Below, piece by piece: positions 22,400 to 33,598 of a DNA stretch of 64,000 bases. The DNA is from Zoroaster sp. YZ-2022 (Eukaryota; Echinodermata; Asteroidea; Forcipulatida; Zoroasteridae): the NCBI GenBank assembly GCA_029582265.1, contig CM055816.1, positions 90,301,204 to 90,365,203 on the forward strand, read 5' to 3'. Each line of letters begins with the position of its first letter. Within the stretch, counting starts at the first letter, position 1. The notes under the pieces were generated by a model. The model had not been told where the DNA came from, made no database searches, and worked only from the letters and a program-made list of their open reading frames with translations. The position numbers and the translations under genes were made by a program.

Positions 22400-22560
22400 C
22401 TTCAAGCAATGCTTTATACTGCAACTTTTTTTTCAGCTGAATTTTCATTCAAATCACTGTCAATTGTTCATGCATGATTGAATTTCAACCATTTCATTAC
22501 GAACTGTGTAGAACATGTCATTCTGTCATTTGCTTTTTGATTTTTTAAACAAAGCATATT
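22400..22560. mobile_element. Partial copy of the fold-back element at 34398-35004
   Basis: CAGCTGAATTTTCATTCAAA, CATGCATGATTGAATTTCAA and CATTCTGTCATTTGC match one arm of the complete element. The second arm is absent. Confidence 0.75.
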
Positions 22561-22939
22561 GAACTAATTGAACTCTACATATCGATTATATTTATAACTG
22601 CATGTATGTTTTTGTGTATGTAAAGGCCTGTATACCGTTGGTAACATTAAAAAAATGATGTATTATGACATGCATACTTGATGTGATGTTGAATATCAGA
22701 CATAATCAACAATTTGCAATCGCTTATAGCAAGTTAAGGAAATTGGTAGAACCTTCTGCAATGGTATATAAGTATATTCTATATTATAACCAGTGGAACA
22801 AAAAACATAAATTAAACCCAGCGATTAATTTGTTGAAGGGGATACATAAATGCCCAAGACAGTTAAGACAATCTGATTTGACGAAACATGGTCACGTGGA
22901 GGTGTATTCACGGCCGTTAAAGACTGGCTGCCTGTGCGT

Positions 22940-23075
22940 TATTGGTTATAGTGACCAATTAGGAAGTATGCGATCTTGCGCCCGTTATGCAAGTGTGTGC
23001 CACATGGGAATAAACCAATCAGAGTGTAGATGCTTATATAACGTGCTGCGAACTCACAGCCCAAGTTGGAATATC
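22940..23075 (+). promoter_or_regulatory. CCAAT/TATA-type promoter candidate
   Basis: AACCAATCAG (about 23015) lies just ahead of CTTATATAACG (about 23030), with further CCAAT-like boxes near 22945 and 22958. The spacing fits a core promoter firing rightward near 23060. I find no matching coding exon downstream, so it is an orphan. Confidence 0.3.
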
Positions 23076-23283
23076 ATCCATTCTCATACGTTTGATTTTC
23101 TGGATTTTTAAGGGCTTTTTTTTTCAATACAAATGACACTCGACATTGACATTTTGAAAACGAAATCAACGTAGGCATTTATGAATGGAAATACAAGTTC
23201 AACGCTTGGTCTTTTCCGCAGGATAAAGACATCGGGTCTTGGTCACGGTCAATATAGGACCTCGCTTCCGGTCCAATATCACC

Positions 23284-23296
23284 TAATATATATATA

Positions 23297-23345
<49 letters not shown>
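23284..23345. repeat. (TA)n microsatellite
   Basis: TA run of about 60 bases. Confidence 0.95.
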
Positions 23346-23347
<2 letters not shown>

Positions 23348-24550
23348 AGCGCCAATCCTGTGTGTTGAACGTTCAGATATAAGTTCAGCACGCTGTTTAT
23401 AAACTGCATCATGCCATTGATAATCGGACAGAAGGTGAATGAGAGACTGGGATGTAACCAGTTTGTCACAGCCTTTGCTATTACTAGGCTGTACACTCTC
23501 ACGACTACTCCTGTTACCTAAAACCGACTCTCTTATACTTTGAACGTAATGTCCGTGAGGCACTTTACAATTCATATGTCACACGCATGCTTTTGGCACG
23601 TACTTTGGCGCTGAAACGATTCTGGCCGAATATACTTGGAATATTTCGATTACAAATCGGCGCGGTCTAATTAGACGAAAACGTGCGAAGTTAAGCTCAT
23701 CGGAAAGAGTATATTTTGGGTTATCTTTGGTGCGAGATCCTTTTGAATATGACGTCAGCATCCAGACAAAACCATCAATATTTTTTTTCATTTCATCCAA
23801 TCACGGCAAAACGTCTTGGGATCAAGGTGTGGATATTATAGTCTGCGTTTATCTATGTTTTTCAGTTCATAAACATTAATGTGCATTATGTACTTCAAAG
23901 AAGTATTGCCGAAATGTATTTTTGTGAGACCCTAAAATCGTCAGAGCTAAACTAGTCGTACACACTTCCACCTTCCACACACGTACACACAGACGGTACA
24001 CGCACTGCAGTTTCACGCGTCATACGATGCGTTGATCTTAGCTTAGAATGTCTGGTCTTTTTACATCAATATTGTATCAGTATGGGATAATCGTTGTCTT
24101 AATTAGATAATTCAGATTTCTGATATTAAGATGAACATATTCATCGAACGTTTGTTTTTTTGTGTTGGTAAAAGTTGCTTATTGGAGTCGTGTCGCCATT
24201 TTTGCATGATATCATTTTTGGAAATAGGGGTGATTTATTATTAAATGATTATACTGGTGTTTACATTTTTTTTAAATATATACATTTTTGACCTCTGCTT
24301 TCTGAAATTAATTTACAGTGCCGTTTCTGCTTTCTGGCACTTATGTTTGTTTTTCACAATGTTTTTTTTTCTTGAAAGAAAACTTTGTTGTTAAAAATTT
24401 GCAACTCTTTGATTATTGGAACATGATTCTTCAATTTGGAAATTGGTGTTTTTAGGCAATAATTTTATAATCCAGCGTGATATATTCAATTTTTTTAAAT
24501 AATTATCTTATAATTTGTGAATGTGAGTCCCCTCAACATTTTTTTTACAG
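23346..24550. other. No gene seen
   Basis: AT-rich, without motif-bearing frames or repeat partners. Confidence 0.5.
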
Positions 24551-24846
24551 GGTGAAGGGTAACTTTGTTCTTCATCAGATACATATATGTGATGTGATCT
24601 GGAAAAACCCTTCACGTGGTGAAATGTTACTCAGAACTTAAAAGCTTGATTTCTCAAAACGAGGTCAGTTTTCGAACTCCCTGAGAGTGTAACTCAAGTT
24701 ATAGACAACCTAGAATCCTGAATAAAACAGTTTTGAAATAAGCACAGTGTCCTCATTAATTTGATGTATTAAAACGCAAACATTACAAATTTCACCATGT
24801 GAAGGGTTTTCCCAGATCTCATCACATATGAGGAAGTTAACCCTCC
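24551..24846. mobile_element. Fold-back MITE, about 296 bp
   Basis: Left arm (GGTGAAGGGTAAC, then TGTGATCTGGAAAAACCCTT, CACGTGGTGAAAT) pairs with the right arm (ATTTCACCATGTGAAGGGTT onward to GTTAACCCTCC) over about 70 bases. No coding capacity. Confidence 0.8.
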
Positions 24847-24915
24847 ATTTAAGGTAGACTTCATATTTCTCGTTGATGTTGGAATTATGTGGAAATTTCC
24901 TTTAAATGTTCTTAA

Positions 24916-25121
24916 AGGGCAGTATCGTCACGATCAGAGTAGATATTCAACAGGGTATGGAATCGATGTCCTAGCTTAAGATGACTGAAAATTACTGATT
25001 CATGTATGTAGCAGCAAAGCTAATGAGACCTTATCATGTGGGAAATTATTTTCAGTCTCTAAGTTAATCTAAAACAAGCACTCCGATTCCATGTCCTGTT
25101 GATCATGACGATACTGCCCAT
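24916..25121. mobile_element. TTAA-type MITE, complete
   Basis: 206 bp between TTAA sites (24912-24915 and 25122-25125), with termini AGGGCAGTATCGTCACGATC and ATCATGACGATACTGCCCAT. Same family as 15835-16001. Confidence 0.88.
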
Positions 25122-25724
25122 TTAAGCATTTTCAGCTTTGTTGTCTGTAACTCCGCCATAGGTTGTTCTCCCACCCACCCACTTTTCCTACATATATTCC
25201 AAGAAGTTAAAACATTTGATTAACCATTATTGTTGCACCTTATTTATGAGGTTTTCATCAAATATTGCGAATTATGCAAATTAGGTAATTAAATACAATT
25301 AGCACATTATTTTACAAATGCCAGTTTGGATTGAAATTACAACACTCATATACATTCTGTTAAAGAAAATATGGACATATCACTAACAATTTCCTTCATA
25401 TTTACTTTTATTGCATAAATTACTCATTATTCCTGCAAATTAGCTCATTAATTATGTAAATTGGATAATTAATTATTTTAAAACTAATCTGCATTGAAAC
25501 ATAAATGAACAACAATTGATTATACCAAGTTGCATTAACATAGGATAAAGTTAAACTAATTTGAAGTCCCAAAGATGATGCTGTTACTGGCAATTCTGGT
25601 GCCAAATGAAATTTAAAGCGATGCCCTATCGAATGATTATACGCCAAATGTTATATAATTTATTTTGTTCGGCTATTGTTATAAATTGTAAGTGTGATTG
25701 GGATGTAGAGTGTTGGAGAATTAA
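25122..25724. other. AT-rich stretch, no gene seen
   Basis: Degenerate AT-rich repeats around 25260-25480 (GCAAATTAGGTAATTA-like units). Confidence 0.5.
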
Positions 25725-26640
25725 CCCTATCAAGCCTGGGATTGTTTTTAGTTCTCAGACCTAGGGGGCTCATTGTTCCCCCTCCGTATTTTCTGTATTC
25801 CTCAGTCGATTTCCATAAAACTTTGAAGGCATGTTCAGTTTGACAGGATCTATCGAATGGGGCCATGCAAACTTTCATAGGTCACCGTTAGGCGCCCCTA
25901 TATTCATTTGTTGTAAATTTTTCCCCATTTGTTTGTCAAAAATTGTATTTTTTGCCATGAAATCCTTATTTTTAACCCTTTGGCACGAAACTTTGCACAA
26001 GTGTTTTCTTCAGTACATGCAAAAATATGACAACACTTAGATCACCGATGTAAGCAACATTTTGGGTATTTATTTTTCAAATACTTAAAAAAAGTTATTG
26101 CATTTAAACGTAATGTCGGACATATTAGATTCCCAGAATTCATTAGAAGTGATCGTATGACTTAATGTTGTCTAGTTTGGAGTTTGAAAGTTGTCAACCA
26201 ACCCCCAAAACACATATTACAAGTCTTACGGTATCAACAAATCTAGTATTTGTAACAAAAAGTGGAAATTCAATTGGAGCTGTTTAAAATAACAGTGAAC
26301 ACCCATTATCAATGATTTTTGCGTGAGGGGGGTTCGTAATATTACTTAGGAAAAGTCAGAAAATTTCAGCGTGATTGGACGAAGCGTTCTGGAGATATTA
26401 CCAACAAAATTTACGGGGTACACAATGTTCCCCAGGACATTTGATGCTGTATCTCCTAAACGCAAGAAGTTAGGATCATGGAATTTTATGACTTTTACTG
26501 TGAAAGAAAATCACATGACTAATCTAAAGGTATGAAGTTATTAACATACGTGTATAATAGAGATCAGTAGTCAACATGTGTACCAAGTTTGATGAAAATC
26601 GGGGAAGGGATGGGAGCATGTATCCCCTATTTTGTTATCA
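25725..26640 (+). repeat. Dispersed repeat DR2, longest copy
   Basis: Begins AACCCTATCAAGCCTGGG, then CCCCCTCCGTATTTTCTGTA, CATAAAACTTTGAAGGCATG and CTTTCATAGGTCACC, continuing through GGTACACAATGTTCCCCAGG. It shows the family may be 0.9 kb or more long. Non-coding. Confidence 0.8.
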
Positions 26641-26919
26641 ACGTTAATTTAAGGTATTTAGTATCCCCCATTTTTGGCCGTGTGCATTCCTTTTTCCGAG
26701 ACCTACTCATTATGATATTGCCATAGGATATGTGTAAAAAGTAAGCATTTATCAAGTCGATTTGGTTGAAAAGCGCATGTTTTATATTTTAGCAAAATCA
26801 TGAAGTGAAAAACAGTAAATGACCCAAAAGCGTAGTGCTAGTGTCAAAGAAAACTGTGTCTTTGTTCTGAGATATATGAGATAAAACACATAATGATTGT
26901 CGTCATTTCCTACATTTGA

Positions 26920-26965
26920 AAGTATATAAGACTCGGAGGCAACTGAACTTATCAATTTCAATTGT
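26920..26965 (+). promoter_or_regulatory. TATA-type promoter candidate
   Basis: AAGTATATAAGACTCGG near 26924, followed by an initiator-like CAACTGAACT. It points toward the end of gene B from the opposite strand. No downstream exon is recognised. Confidence 0.25.
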
Positions 26966-27114
26966 CTTCGCCTCGTTAACTTGAATGGATCACTTCTGAT
27001 ATTTCCTTGTGATATATTCGTCCATTTTGCTTTGAGGCACTCAATGTTTGTTTAACAATGAACAATGTCGCATTAGTGTGGAATGTATTATTTTCCAGAA
27101 GATAGTCGATCCAC

Positions 27115-27443
27115 TTATTTTATTTTGTTGCAACAGTAAACAGGTTTCTTCTTAGTGTTTCGAAAGTCATACCGAACAACACCCCAAAATGTTCTTTCTT
27201 TTGGACCAGAAGGTCGCATGTCATAGCAGAAACCAAATGCCAACTGCAGGGCAATACACTTCTGAACATTTGCCATAATATGATATTCTGTAACCAAACC
27301 AAAATACATATTTCTATAACCACCGTCGAATGCCTCTGCGAGCTGATCGAGTGAACACACTTTCATGTCGATACTATTGCAGTATTGTTCAGCCTCAACC
27401 AGATCTGGTGAATAACTTTTCCAGGAATAGCAAATTGGGTAAT
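27115..27443 (-). CDS. Gene B last exon: cysteine-containing secreted domain (Link-like pattern)
   Basis: 329 bases after the acceptor TTATTTTCAG|ATTACCC on the minus strand, in phase 1, giving 108 residues. Shares YPICYS, SYSPDLVEAEQYC, MKVCSLDQLAEAFDGGY, FGLVTEYHIMAN, SGPK and PVYCC with gene A, so the two are close paralogs. Cysteine positions are conserved except in the central CHC/FC region. An AATAAA hexamer lies inside the last four codons, just before TAA at 27117-27115. The matching signal-peptide exon is at 33318-33234; the joined product would be 137 residues. Confidence 0.75.
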
Positions 27444-27753
27444 CTGAAAATAAGTAAATCAGAAACTATTTGTTAAAATAAATGTTCCTAGAAACACCCG
27501 TCATTCACAAATACAAACTGTGTCTTTAACATGTATTGACGATATACTTACTTGATCCGTATTGGTAAATTTCAGGTAGTTCATTGTCAGGAACAATTCA
27601 ATAGTTTATCTTATTATATTATTGATATATTATTTTATTTAAAAAAGGTCTTCGGGCGGTACTTGCCTGAACACCTAAAAACTAGTTCAATATCAAGGAG
27701 ATGTTTTGCCAGTGATCCAAACACATAAAGAAGACGACAATATATTACATTTT

Positions 27754-28104
27754 CAGGATGTGCGGCTGTTCGGGTGCTGGTTGTTGTGACTCCTGTGACT
27801 GTTCGGGTCCTGAGTGTGGTGGCTCTTGCTGGAGTTGTTCGGGTCCTAATTGTGGTGACTCCTGCTAGGGTTGTTGTGCCTCCATTTGCGGGTTCTCTTC
27901 CTCCTCTTGATGATGTTCAAATATGGTGCTTATGGATTCCATTTCTGGCATGTTAGGGCTGTCCAAATCATGGCTGTATTTAACATCCTGTTTACCATTC
28001 TCCGAGGTTTTCCTGACAGAACTACCCTGGGCGGAGAAGGATTCGCACGGAGAGGGGAGAACGAAGATCGACAGACTGACTGCTGCTAGCGTAACCTCCG
28101 CCAC
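27754..28104 (-). pseudogene. Acidic and Gln/Pro-rich C-terminal frame
   Basis: 79 codons (LPSPCESFSAQGSSV, then HHQEEEENPQMEAQQP) ending at a TAG, after which the same frame continues with repeated PQLGPEQ, PHSGPEQ and QPAPEQP units to a TAA near 27754. The in-frame stop suggests decay. It lies downstream of, but in a different frame from, the zinc-finger segment. Function unknown. Confidence 0.4.
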
Positions 28105-28129
28105 TCTCTCACTATTTTCTTGGGAACGG

Positions 28130-28372
28130 TCATCAAGTCGTTGTTATTTTTTTTCCACTCACGTCTGGATGCAGTGGCCCAAGTGATGAAGAATCTCCTT
28201 CCTTACCGCGAGGTGGCTCCTTCTTGATCTCATCGAGGTCTGCCATGCATCTGCTATGCACCTGGACATAGTGCCGTCGCAGATTGTCCCGCCGACCAAA
28301 ATGCTGGGTGCACCTTGTACAATATAGGAACTCCTTCGGTCTATGTTTCAGCCTGCAATACTGGTGGACTCA
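28130..28372 (-). pseudogene. C2H2 zinc-finger frame
   Basis: One frame reads EFLYCTRCTQHFGRRDNLRR and then HYVQVHSRC. Cys-x2-Cys-x12-His-x4-His is a canonical C2H2 finger, with Phe and Leu in the hydrophobic positions. It is followed by an acidic/basic linker (DEIKKEPPRGKEGDSSSLG). The frame closes near an A8 run at about 28150. It sits directly after the pol fragment on the same strand, so it may belong to the retroelement or to a captured host gene. Confidence 0.55.
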
Positions 28373-28449
28373 GGGCTCCAAACTTTCCAACTAGGACCTC
28401 CAATGACACCTCAAGTGGTGGGTCATTACCAGTCTTTCAGATCAGACTT

Positions 28450-28865
28450 CAGATCAGACTGAAATGTCTCCAACATCGAGTACCTCACTAGCCGACACCA
28501 CTGGTGATGTATCACTGTCTGTTTGATTCACCTCAACCTCTTCCTTGCAAGGGTTCAACACCCTCAAAGGCACCACCTCCGTCGGAACCGCAATCAATGA
28601 TCTAGTTATCACTAAGTCCCTCTGGGCTCCAGCATAATTGGACTAGCTGGTCCCTCAGGCTGACGTACAGTTCCAGCCACCATGGCTTCGTACCCGCAGG
28701 TATTACCGTCGTCTCCGTAACAACAACTCGACCAATACAAGTAGTCTCGCCTGCACAACTCTGGCACTTGATTTGCTCTCCGTTCAGGTTCAACTCCATA
28801 TTCCGAAAATCTAAACTGCCACCAATCGGCAACAACCAATCCATCAGCGGATATCACATTCACCG
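28450..28865 (-). pseudogene. Gypsy protease/pol segment
   Basis: Overlapping frames carry LDFRNMELNLNGEQIKC, then RVVVTETTVIPAGTKPWW, and further on AVPTEVVPLRVLNPCKEEV. Order and spacing match the region after the retropepsin active site in Ty3/Gypsy pol. The catalytic DSG triad itself is not visible, perhaps lost upstream of 28865. Frameshifts separate the pieces. Confidence 0.7.
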
Positions 28866-28891
28866 GATACGTCGTTCTGCCAATCTTGACC

Positions 28892-29297
28892 TCAACCCAT
28901 GCTGCTGGTCGTTTCCCGAAAGTTTACCTTATCGTCGCCCGGGCTCCTTACACTCGAATGCAAAGTGCCCCTCTGATCACAGTTGTAACACCTCAATTCC
29001 GACTTGGGTCGCCGCCTTTGAGGACGTGACTCCTCCGACACCTCTGGGACTTCACAAGTGCCCTCTTTCAACTTCTGCCGTGCTGCCAAAAGTTTCAACA
29101 TTTTGTCCAACTGCTGAGACAAACCATCAGTACTCTTAGATTCTTGGTTTATAGCCCTCTCGACAAACTACAATCTCTCCTCAGTCTCCCAGTCCCCCCC
29201 CCCCCCGCAAGCAAATTTGGCTGGCTTTTCCAAACTTCGGTGGGTCTCTATTTTCTCAAAATTCTCCGTCTCTAGAGCGGCCTGCATTGCTTCCGAC
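28892..29297 (-). pseudogene. Gypsy gag C-terminal half with zinc knuckle
   Basis: LSEAMQAALETENFEKIETH directly follows the inserted element, then a coiled Lys/Gln-rich part, then a zinc knuckle beginning CYNCDQRG, whose third (His) and fourth (Cys) ligands are disrupted (HSSV). This is the usual gag order of capsid then nucleocapsid. Confidence 0.72.
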
Positions 29298-29301
29298 AAA
29301 T

Positions 29302-30303
29302 CGTCACCGTTTTCACGAAGTGCCAATTGGGGAAAATCGCAATTTTTATCGAGTTTGATTTTTTTCGATATTCTGAATTACTTCATTGAAATCTACAATC
29401 CCACAAATTTACAGGGTCTAAAAATCATTAGTTTTGTAATTACACTAATTGGCCAAGGGCAAAATGGGTGCTCAAGACCAATTTGCGTTTTCACGAAGGG
29501 ACAATTGGACCACAGAGCATCGAGCTTTAAGTAATATCTATGTTTTAAACGTACCATGTCACATTCAAGACGCAAGATACATGTAAAATGTGTGCCCTAT
29601 GTGAAAGAACAGATTTCAAACTTTCCAAATATGTCAACTTTTCAACAAAGGGACGATTAATCACAACATAATTAATAATTTAAGACAATAATCCCTTCGA
29701 GAAAACGCTCAAATCAACATAACTTTCCCAATTGCAGCGTGCGCCACTACCGACCTATAAATAGCTCACAATTGTCTCTTCGTGAAAACGCAAAAACTGC
29801 TTCGTCCCCAATTTTCCCTCATAGCGTGCGTACATATCCAGAATTATACGGGTACCAGCTTCACACTGGTTCACGATATGTCGATAAATCCGCATAGTTT
29901 TGTACACGCGCTGTAAGGACAAAACTCACGCGCAAGGCGTTTTCCGTTTTCACGAAGTGCCAATTGGATCGAGCTATTTATAGGTCTGTAGTGGCGCGCT
30001 ATGCCTTTCCGTTTTCACGAAGGGACAATTGAGAGCAAAATAAGCCGTTTCTAGCGTTTTCACGAAAGGACAATTGTATTAATAAATCAATTACGCCGTA
30101 AACAATCGTCCTGTTGTTGAATAACTTGTACATTTGAGAAGTTTGAAATCTGTATTTTCAAACAGTGCACATAAATTGGCAATATTCTGCGTTATTGGTG
30201 GTGAAACTACAATTTCAAAAAGTGAGCAACTTAAAACTCGATTATCTCGAAACGTGTATTTTGTGCTGTGTGGCCGAATTGGCACTTCGTGAAAACAGTG
30301 ACG
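29302..30303. mobile_element. 1-kb TIR element nested in gag, with an iterated 20-bp motif
   Basis: Termini CGTCACCGTTTTCACGAAGT and its near-exact inverse (ACTTCGTGAAAACAGTGACG), flanked by AAAT on each side (29298-29301 and 30304-30307). Removing it and one AAAT restores the gag reading across the site, which proves insertion. The motif GTTTTCACGAAGKGMCAATT occurs at least six more times inside, in both orientations (near 29490, 29765, 29945, 30005, 30053). No transposase frame is visible. Confidence 0.88.
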
Positions 30304-30307
30304 AAAT

Positions 30308-30770
30308 TATTTGGTCGGGCTTGGAATATGCCCTCCCGTATGGACTGGGTTTCCACTGCATCTATGAAGTGGTTCTTCTCTAGCCGACCTAGCTCTTGCA
30401 GAGTTTCTTTGGGTTTCTGCTGCCTATGTCTCAGCTCGACCAGGAATTATTGGCCTGCTGCCCTGTACCAAACCTTCGTGACAAAAAACTTCACGAGTTC
30501 ACGATAGGTGTATCTGTGACCCTGCTTGGCACTGTCCCCAAGAATGCGGACTATGTACAACATCACCCTGCAGACTTGCTGCCAAATACTCTGCTGACTG
30601 TGCCTCGTCCCACTGCTGTACTAACCGGCAACTCTCAAAATAACCGAAATACTCATTCCATCGGATTTTGCCACTGTACTGTAAGGAGGGGCAGACACAC
30701 CGCTCCAGCAACCCAATATGCATACCATGGGGCCCCTCAGCTCGATGAACCATTATTTGTTTGTTTTTAA
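30308..30770 (-). pseudogene. Gypsy gag N-terminal half
   Basis: PSLQYSGKIRWNEYFGYFES and AQSAEYLAASLQGD, then in a shifted frame QKPKETLQELG and SIREGIFQARPNN. These are typical capsid blocks of Ty3/Gypsy gag. At least two frameshifts and one stop are present. Confidence 0.75.
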
Positions 30771-30789
30771 TCTTCAAGCCTTAATTAAT

Positions 30790-31390
30790 AGTTTATGCAA
30801 TACATTACCCTCTGGTAATTACAACACATGCAATTACAACTCAACCAGAGAACCGATACACAAGCCCCAGTGAGGTGACACCTAGCCCTTCACGACACCT
30901 CATAACAGGTGCAACAGATGCACTGCACACAGGAAAACCCAGAAATTCCTCGACAGTAAGCCACCTTACAAAGTATTAAGTACAACACATGCACAATACA
31001 CAATGCTCCTGGACTTACCACTTACATAGCGCACTACATCCTCGGAATTATGAGTTGAACGTACGAACTCTTTTACGACTTTTTAAACGACTGTTCGAGC
31101 TAACTATATTTATATGAAGACTACTCTATACAAGCTAACGGCAACAACTGACCCCAAATCTGCATACAAATGCAATGCGCTCTGCGCTCCAAAACTGGTG
31201 CTCGCTGGCTGCGTGCTGTGGCGTCACATAATTGCTCACGGAACCAGCAAATTCCTCACCGAGGTTATACCATTATATAAAAGGGGTAGAGAATACAAAA
31301 TGCTGTTGCGTCACAATAGTACAGTAATAGTAAGAGAAAGGAAAACAAAGTTGGCAATTCCCAAATAAGTTTAAGGTTTGCAACTGTAAC
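30790..31390 (-). other. Possible 5' LTR/leader of the Gypsy relic
   Basis: On the minus strand this region precedes gag and holds a promoter-like TTATATAATGG (near 31275), CG-richer than its flanks. No second LTR is found at 27.7 kb, so LTR status cannot be confirmed. Confidence 0.3.
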
Positions 31391-31629
31391 CCCTGAACCT
31401 ATGAAGTTGAAACCTAGCTTAAAATAAAATAGTGGGATATGGGATTTATTATTTGAATGTTTTTAAGGGATGGTGTGTGGCTGGTTAAAACAGCCGATAT
31501 TTAAGCACAATTGTGAATAATTTGTTACAATATTATCTTTCACTTTCTATAAATAAGTTGTGTAATAATACATTTGTTCACACATAATTAATTACATGTA
31601 TGTATTTCTAATTTGTTTTGGGTAATAGC

Positions 31630-31740
31630 TACATCTACAAGAATGGTACAAGCAAGCCCCTCCTGCATCAGCATTTCGGCATTCTCCAGAAGATGATCAA
31701 AACATACGGATCGAAATGTTGAGTTAACCAAAGGTTCTTT
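31630..31740 (+). mobile_element. Penelope-like 3' end remnant
   Basis: CATTCTCCAGAAGATGATCA, then ACGGATCGAAATGTTGAG, parallels the Penelope 3' motif at 18821-18868 in order and spacing. Coding sequence is not preserved. Confidence 0.5.
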
Positions 31741-32740
31741 TTAGCAATCTTACTACAAAAATCTTACAACTTATTTCATGTTTTCTTTATTGTTTCCCTA
31801 TCATTGTATTTTAAACAAAATAATTGGTGCTCCACCAACGGTATTCAAATAATATGCACATGAAGACAGGGTGCCATTCCGTTTCATAAAAACAAATCTT
31901 CAACGGTATGTACAGGGGGCTTTACACTCTAAAATAATTTGTTGGATATTTTCCCTTGTTTCTTATAGGTCGGTACATATTTTGAGGGGGCATCTAAAAA
32001 TGGTTAATACACCCCCCGCCCCCAATAGATAGCGGCCTTGTATAATTGCTAGCTAGCCGTATAAGAGGGCGCATTATGAGCAGTGCGTACTGGTGGTACA
32101 GAATTATATTGGTCCTCTGGCTTTACCCTATCAAGGGCTATCAAACGTGAATCCGTACTGTGCATGGACATACTTATGGCCTAATCTTTGGTCTCACGCC
32201 ACCGTCGTTTTGCCTCGCAGGCGCCCACTGGCTCAATCTCGGTTTGGTTCCCGGTCTCTCGAGTAACCACAAGACATTTCCCCTTTTGGTCGCTGTTTAC
32301 AATTTTAATTTATTTTTTCATAATCAATTCACCTTTGTCAAATATCAATGAATTATACAAAATAGAAATCTTTCTTGAATTTATACGTCTGAAAGTGCGG
32401 CTATCATTTTAGAACTCGTAAGTTTTGTTGAATAAATTCTAGTAAAGAAAAGTCATTTTACATTGTTTTGTTTACATAAACAGAAAAACGATAAAATGTT
32501 CATGGGTATTTGTGTGGATCTTTATATTCTGCGTTTGAAAGATCTTTTCTACGATATATTTTATGACCAATTTCGCTCGATAAAGGTGGTATATACCTCG
32601 GAATTTCAACAAATGTAGCATAATTTAAATAAAATTCAATACAACCATGCCTATAATATGTTAAATTACAAGGATATCTATAACAAATATTGTTGGAAGA
32701 TATCTATAATTACGTCCTGACAGAAAATTATAAAATATTC
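31741..32740. other. No gene seen
   Basis: No motif-bearing frame or repeat. Lies in gene B's proposed intron. Confidence 0.5.
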
Positions 32741-32744
32741 ATTG

Positions 32745-33270
32745 TCGATCATGGTTAATGGGAAAAAAGGGTAAAATAATATTGCCGAGACAAGAATGCC
32801 ATCAATACATACAGTTGCTCGCTATACAGGGACTAAAATCTGATGAACTAATAACAATAGAGAAGGTCATGACCTAACCTTACCTTTGGATATTTTTGGG
32901 CATTTGCAGATGGCAACAGTCATGATTAATGGCAAACAAGGGTTAAATAATATTGCCGAGGCAAGAATACCATCAGTACATACAGTTGCTCGCTATACAG
33001 GGACTAAAATGCAAATTTGATGAACTAATAACAAAAGAGAAAGTCATGACCTAACCTTACCTTTGGATATTTTGGGGCATCTGCAGATGGCAACAATCAT
33101 GATTAAAGGGTTAAATAATATTGCCGAGACAAGAATGCCATCATATCAGTACATACAGTTGCTCACTATACAGGGACTAAAATATACATTTGATGAACTA
33201 ATAACAAACGAGAAAGTCATGACCTAACCTTACCTTTGGATATTTTTGGGCATCTGCAGACGGCAATATT
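32745..33270 (-). repeat. Threefold tandem repeat (about 177 bp) that includes the gene B splice donor
   Basis: The block CTTACCTTTGGATATTTTKG followed by GCATCTGCAGAYGGCAA occurs at about 32880, 33058 and 33230. In each, the minus strand reads CCAAAG|GTAAGG, so the end of gene B exon 1 and its donor exist three times. Confidence 0.9.
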
Positions 33271-33318
33271 CATGAGCGCAGAAATGAACAGTGCAACGAC
33301 GACTAAACGAGAACCCAT
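33234..33318 (-). CDS. Gene B exon 1: signal peptide
   Basis: 85 bases encode 28 residues: MGSRLVVVALFISALMNIAV, then a Cys-Arg-Cys and a short basic stretch. The hydrophobic core and length fit a secretion signal. ATG follows directly on the acceptor TTTCAG, and the exon ends one base into a codon at G|GTAAGG (phase 1), exactly matching the phase of 27443-27115, where the joined codon is GAT (Asp). Both features copy the design of gene A and C exon 1, although the peptide is unrelated in sequence. The 5'UTR exon is not identified. Confidence 0.68.
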
Positions 33319-33534
33319 CTGAAATTAATTTATGATATAAACCAATATGATTTCTGGCTGACCCTCCAAATGTGAACTTTTTATTTTTATAATCACAACC
33401 TTGATCTGCTCAAGTTGTGCATATCCATGGTGATTGTATGCCAACCAACAATAATCTTATAGGGTTTCCGATTATATTAAATAACCTCAACTGAGAAAAT
33501 TGCAGATTTACAGGTCATACTTTGTGTTGGTATT

Positions 33535-33598
<64 letters not shown>

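Larger units (their letters stand above)
27754..30770 (-). mobile_element. Gypsy-type LTR retroelement relic (gag, protease, zinc-finger tail), interrupted
   Basis: Read right to left: a gag core, an inserted TIR element (29302-30303), the rest of gag, a zinc knuckle, an aspartic-protease/pol segment, then a C2H2 zinc-finger frame and a Gln/Pro/Glu-rich tail. No RT, RNase H or integrase is seen, so the element is either internally deleted or of an unusual gag-protease type. Frames are broken many times. It lies on gene B's strand inside its proposed 5.8-kb intron. Confidence 0.8.

Noticed and set aside
22665..23111. Open frame of 148 codons
   Set aside because: No recognisable domain; it overlaps a CCAAT/TATA promoter-like stretch and looks like chance.
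27543..27600. Small upstream exon for gene B ending at a GTAAGT near 27551
   Set aside because: The frame compatible with the last exon meets a stop a few codons upstream and no acceptor is present; the signal exon at 33.3 kb fits better.
32880..33270. CRISPR-like array
   Set aside because: Only three units, each about 177 bp, with no short repeat/spacer pattern, in an animal genome.
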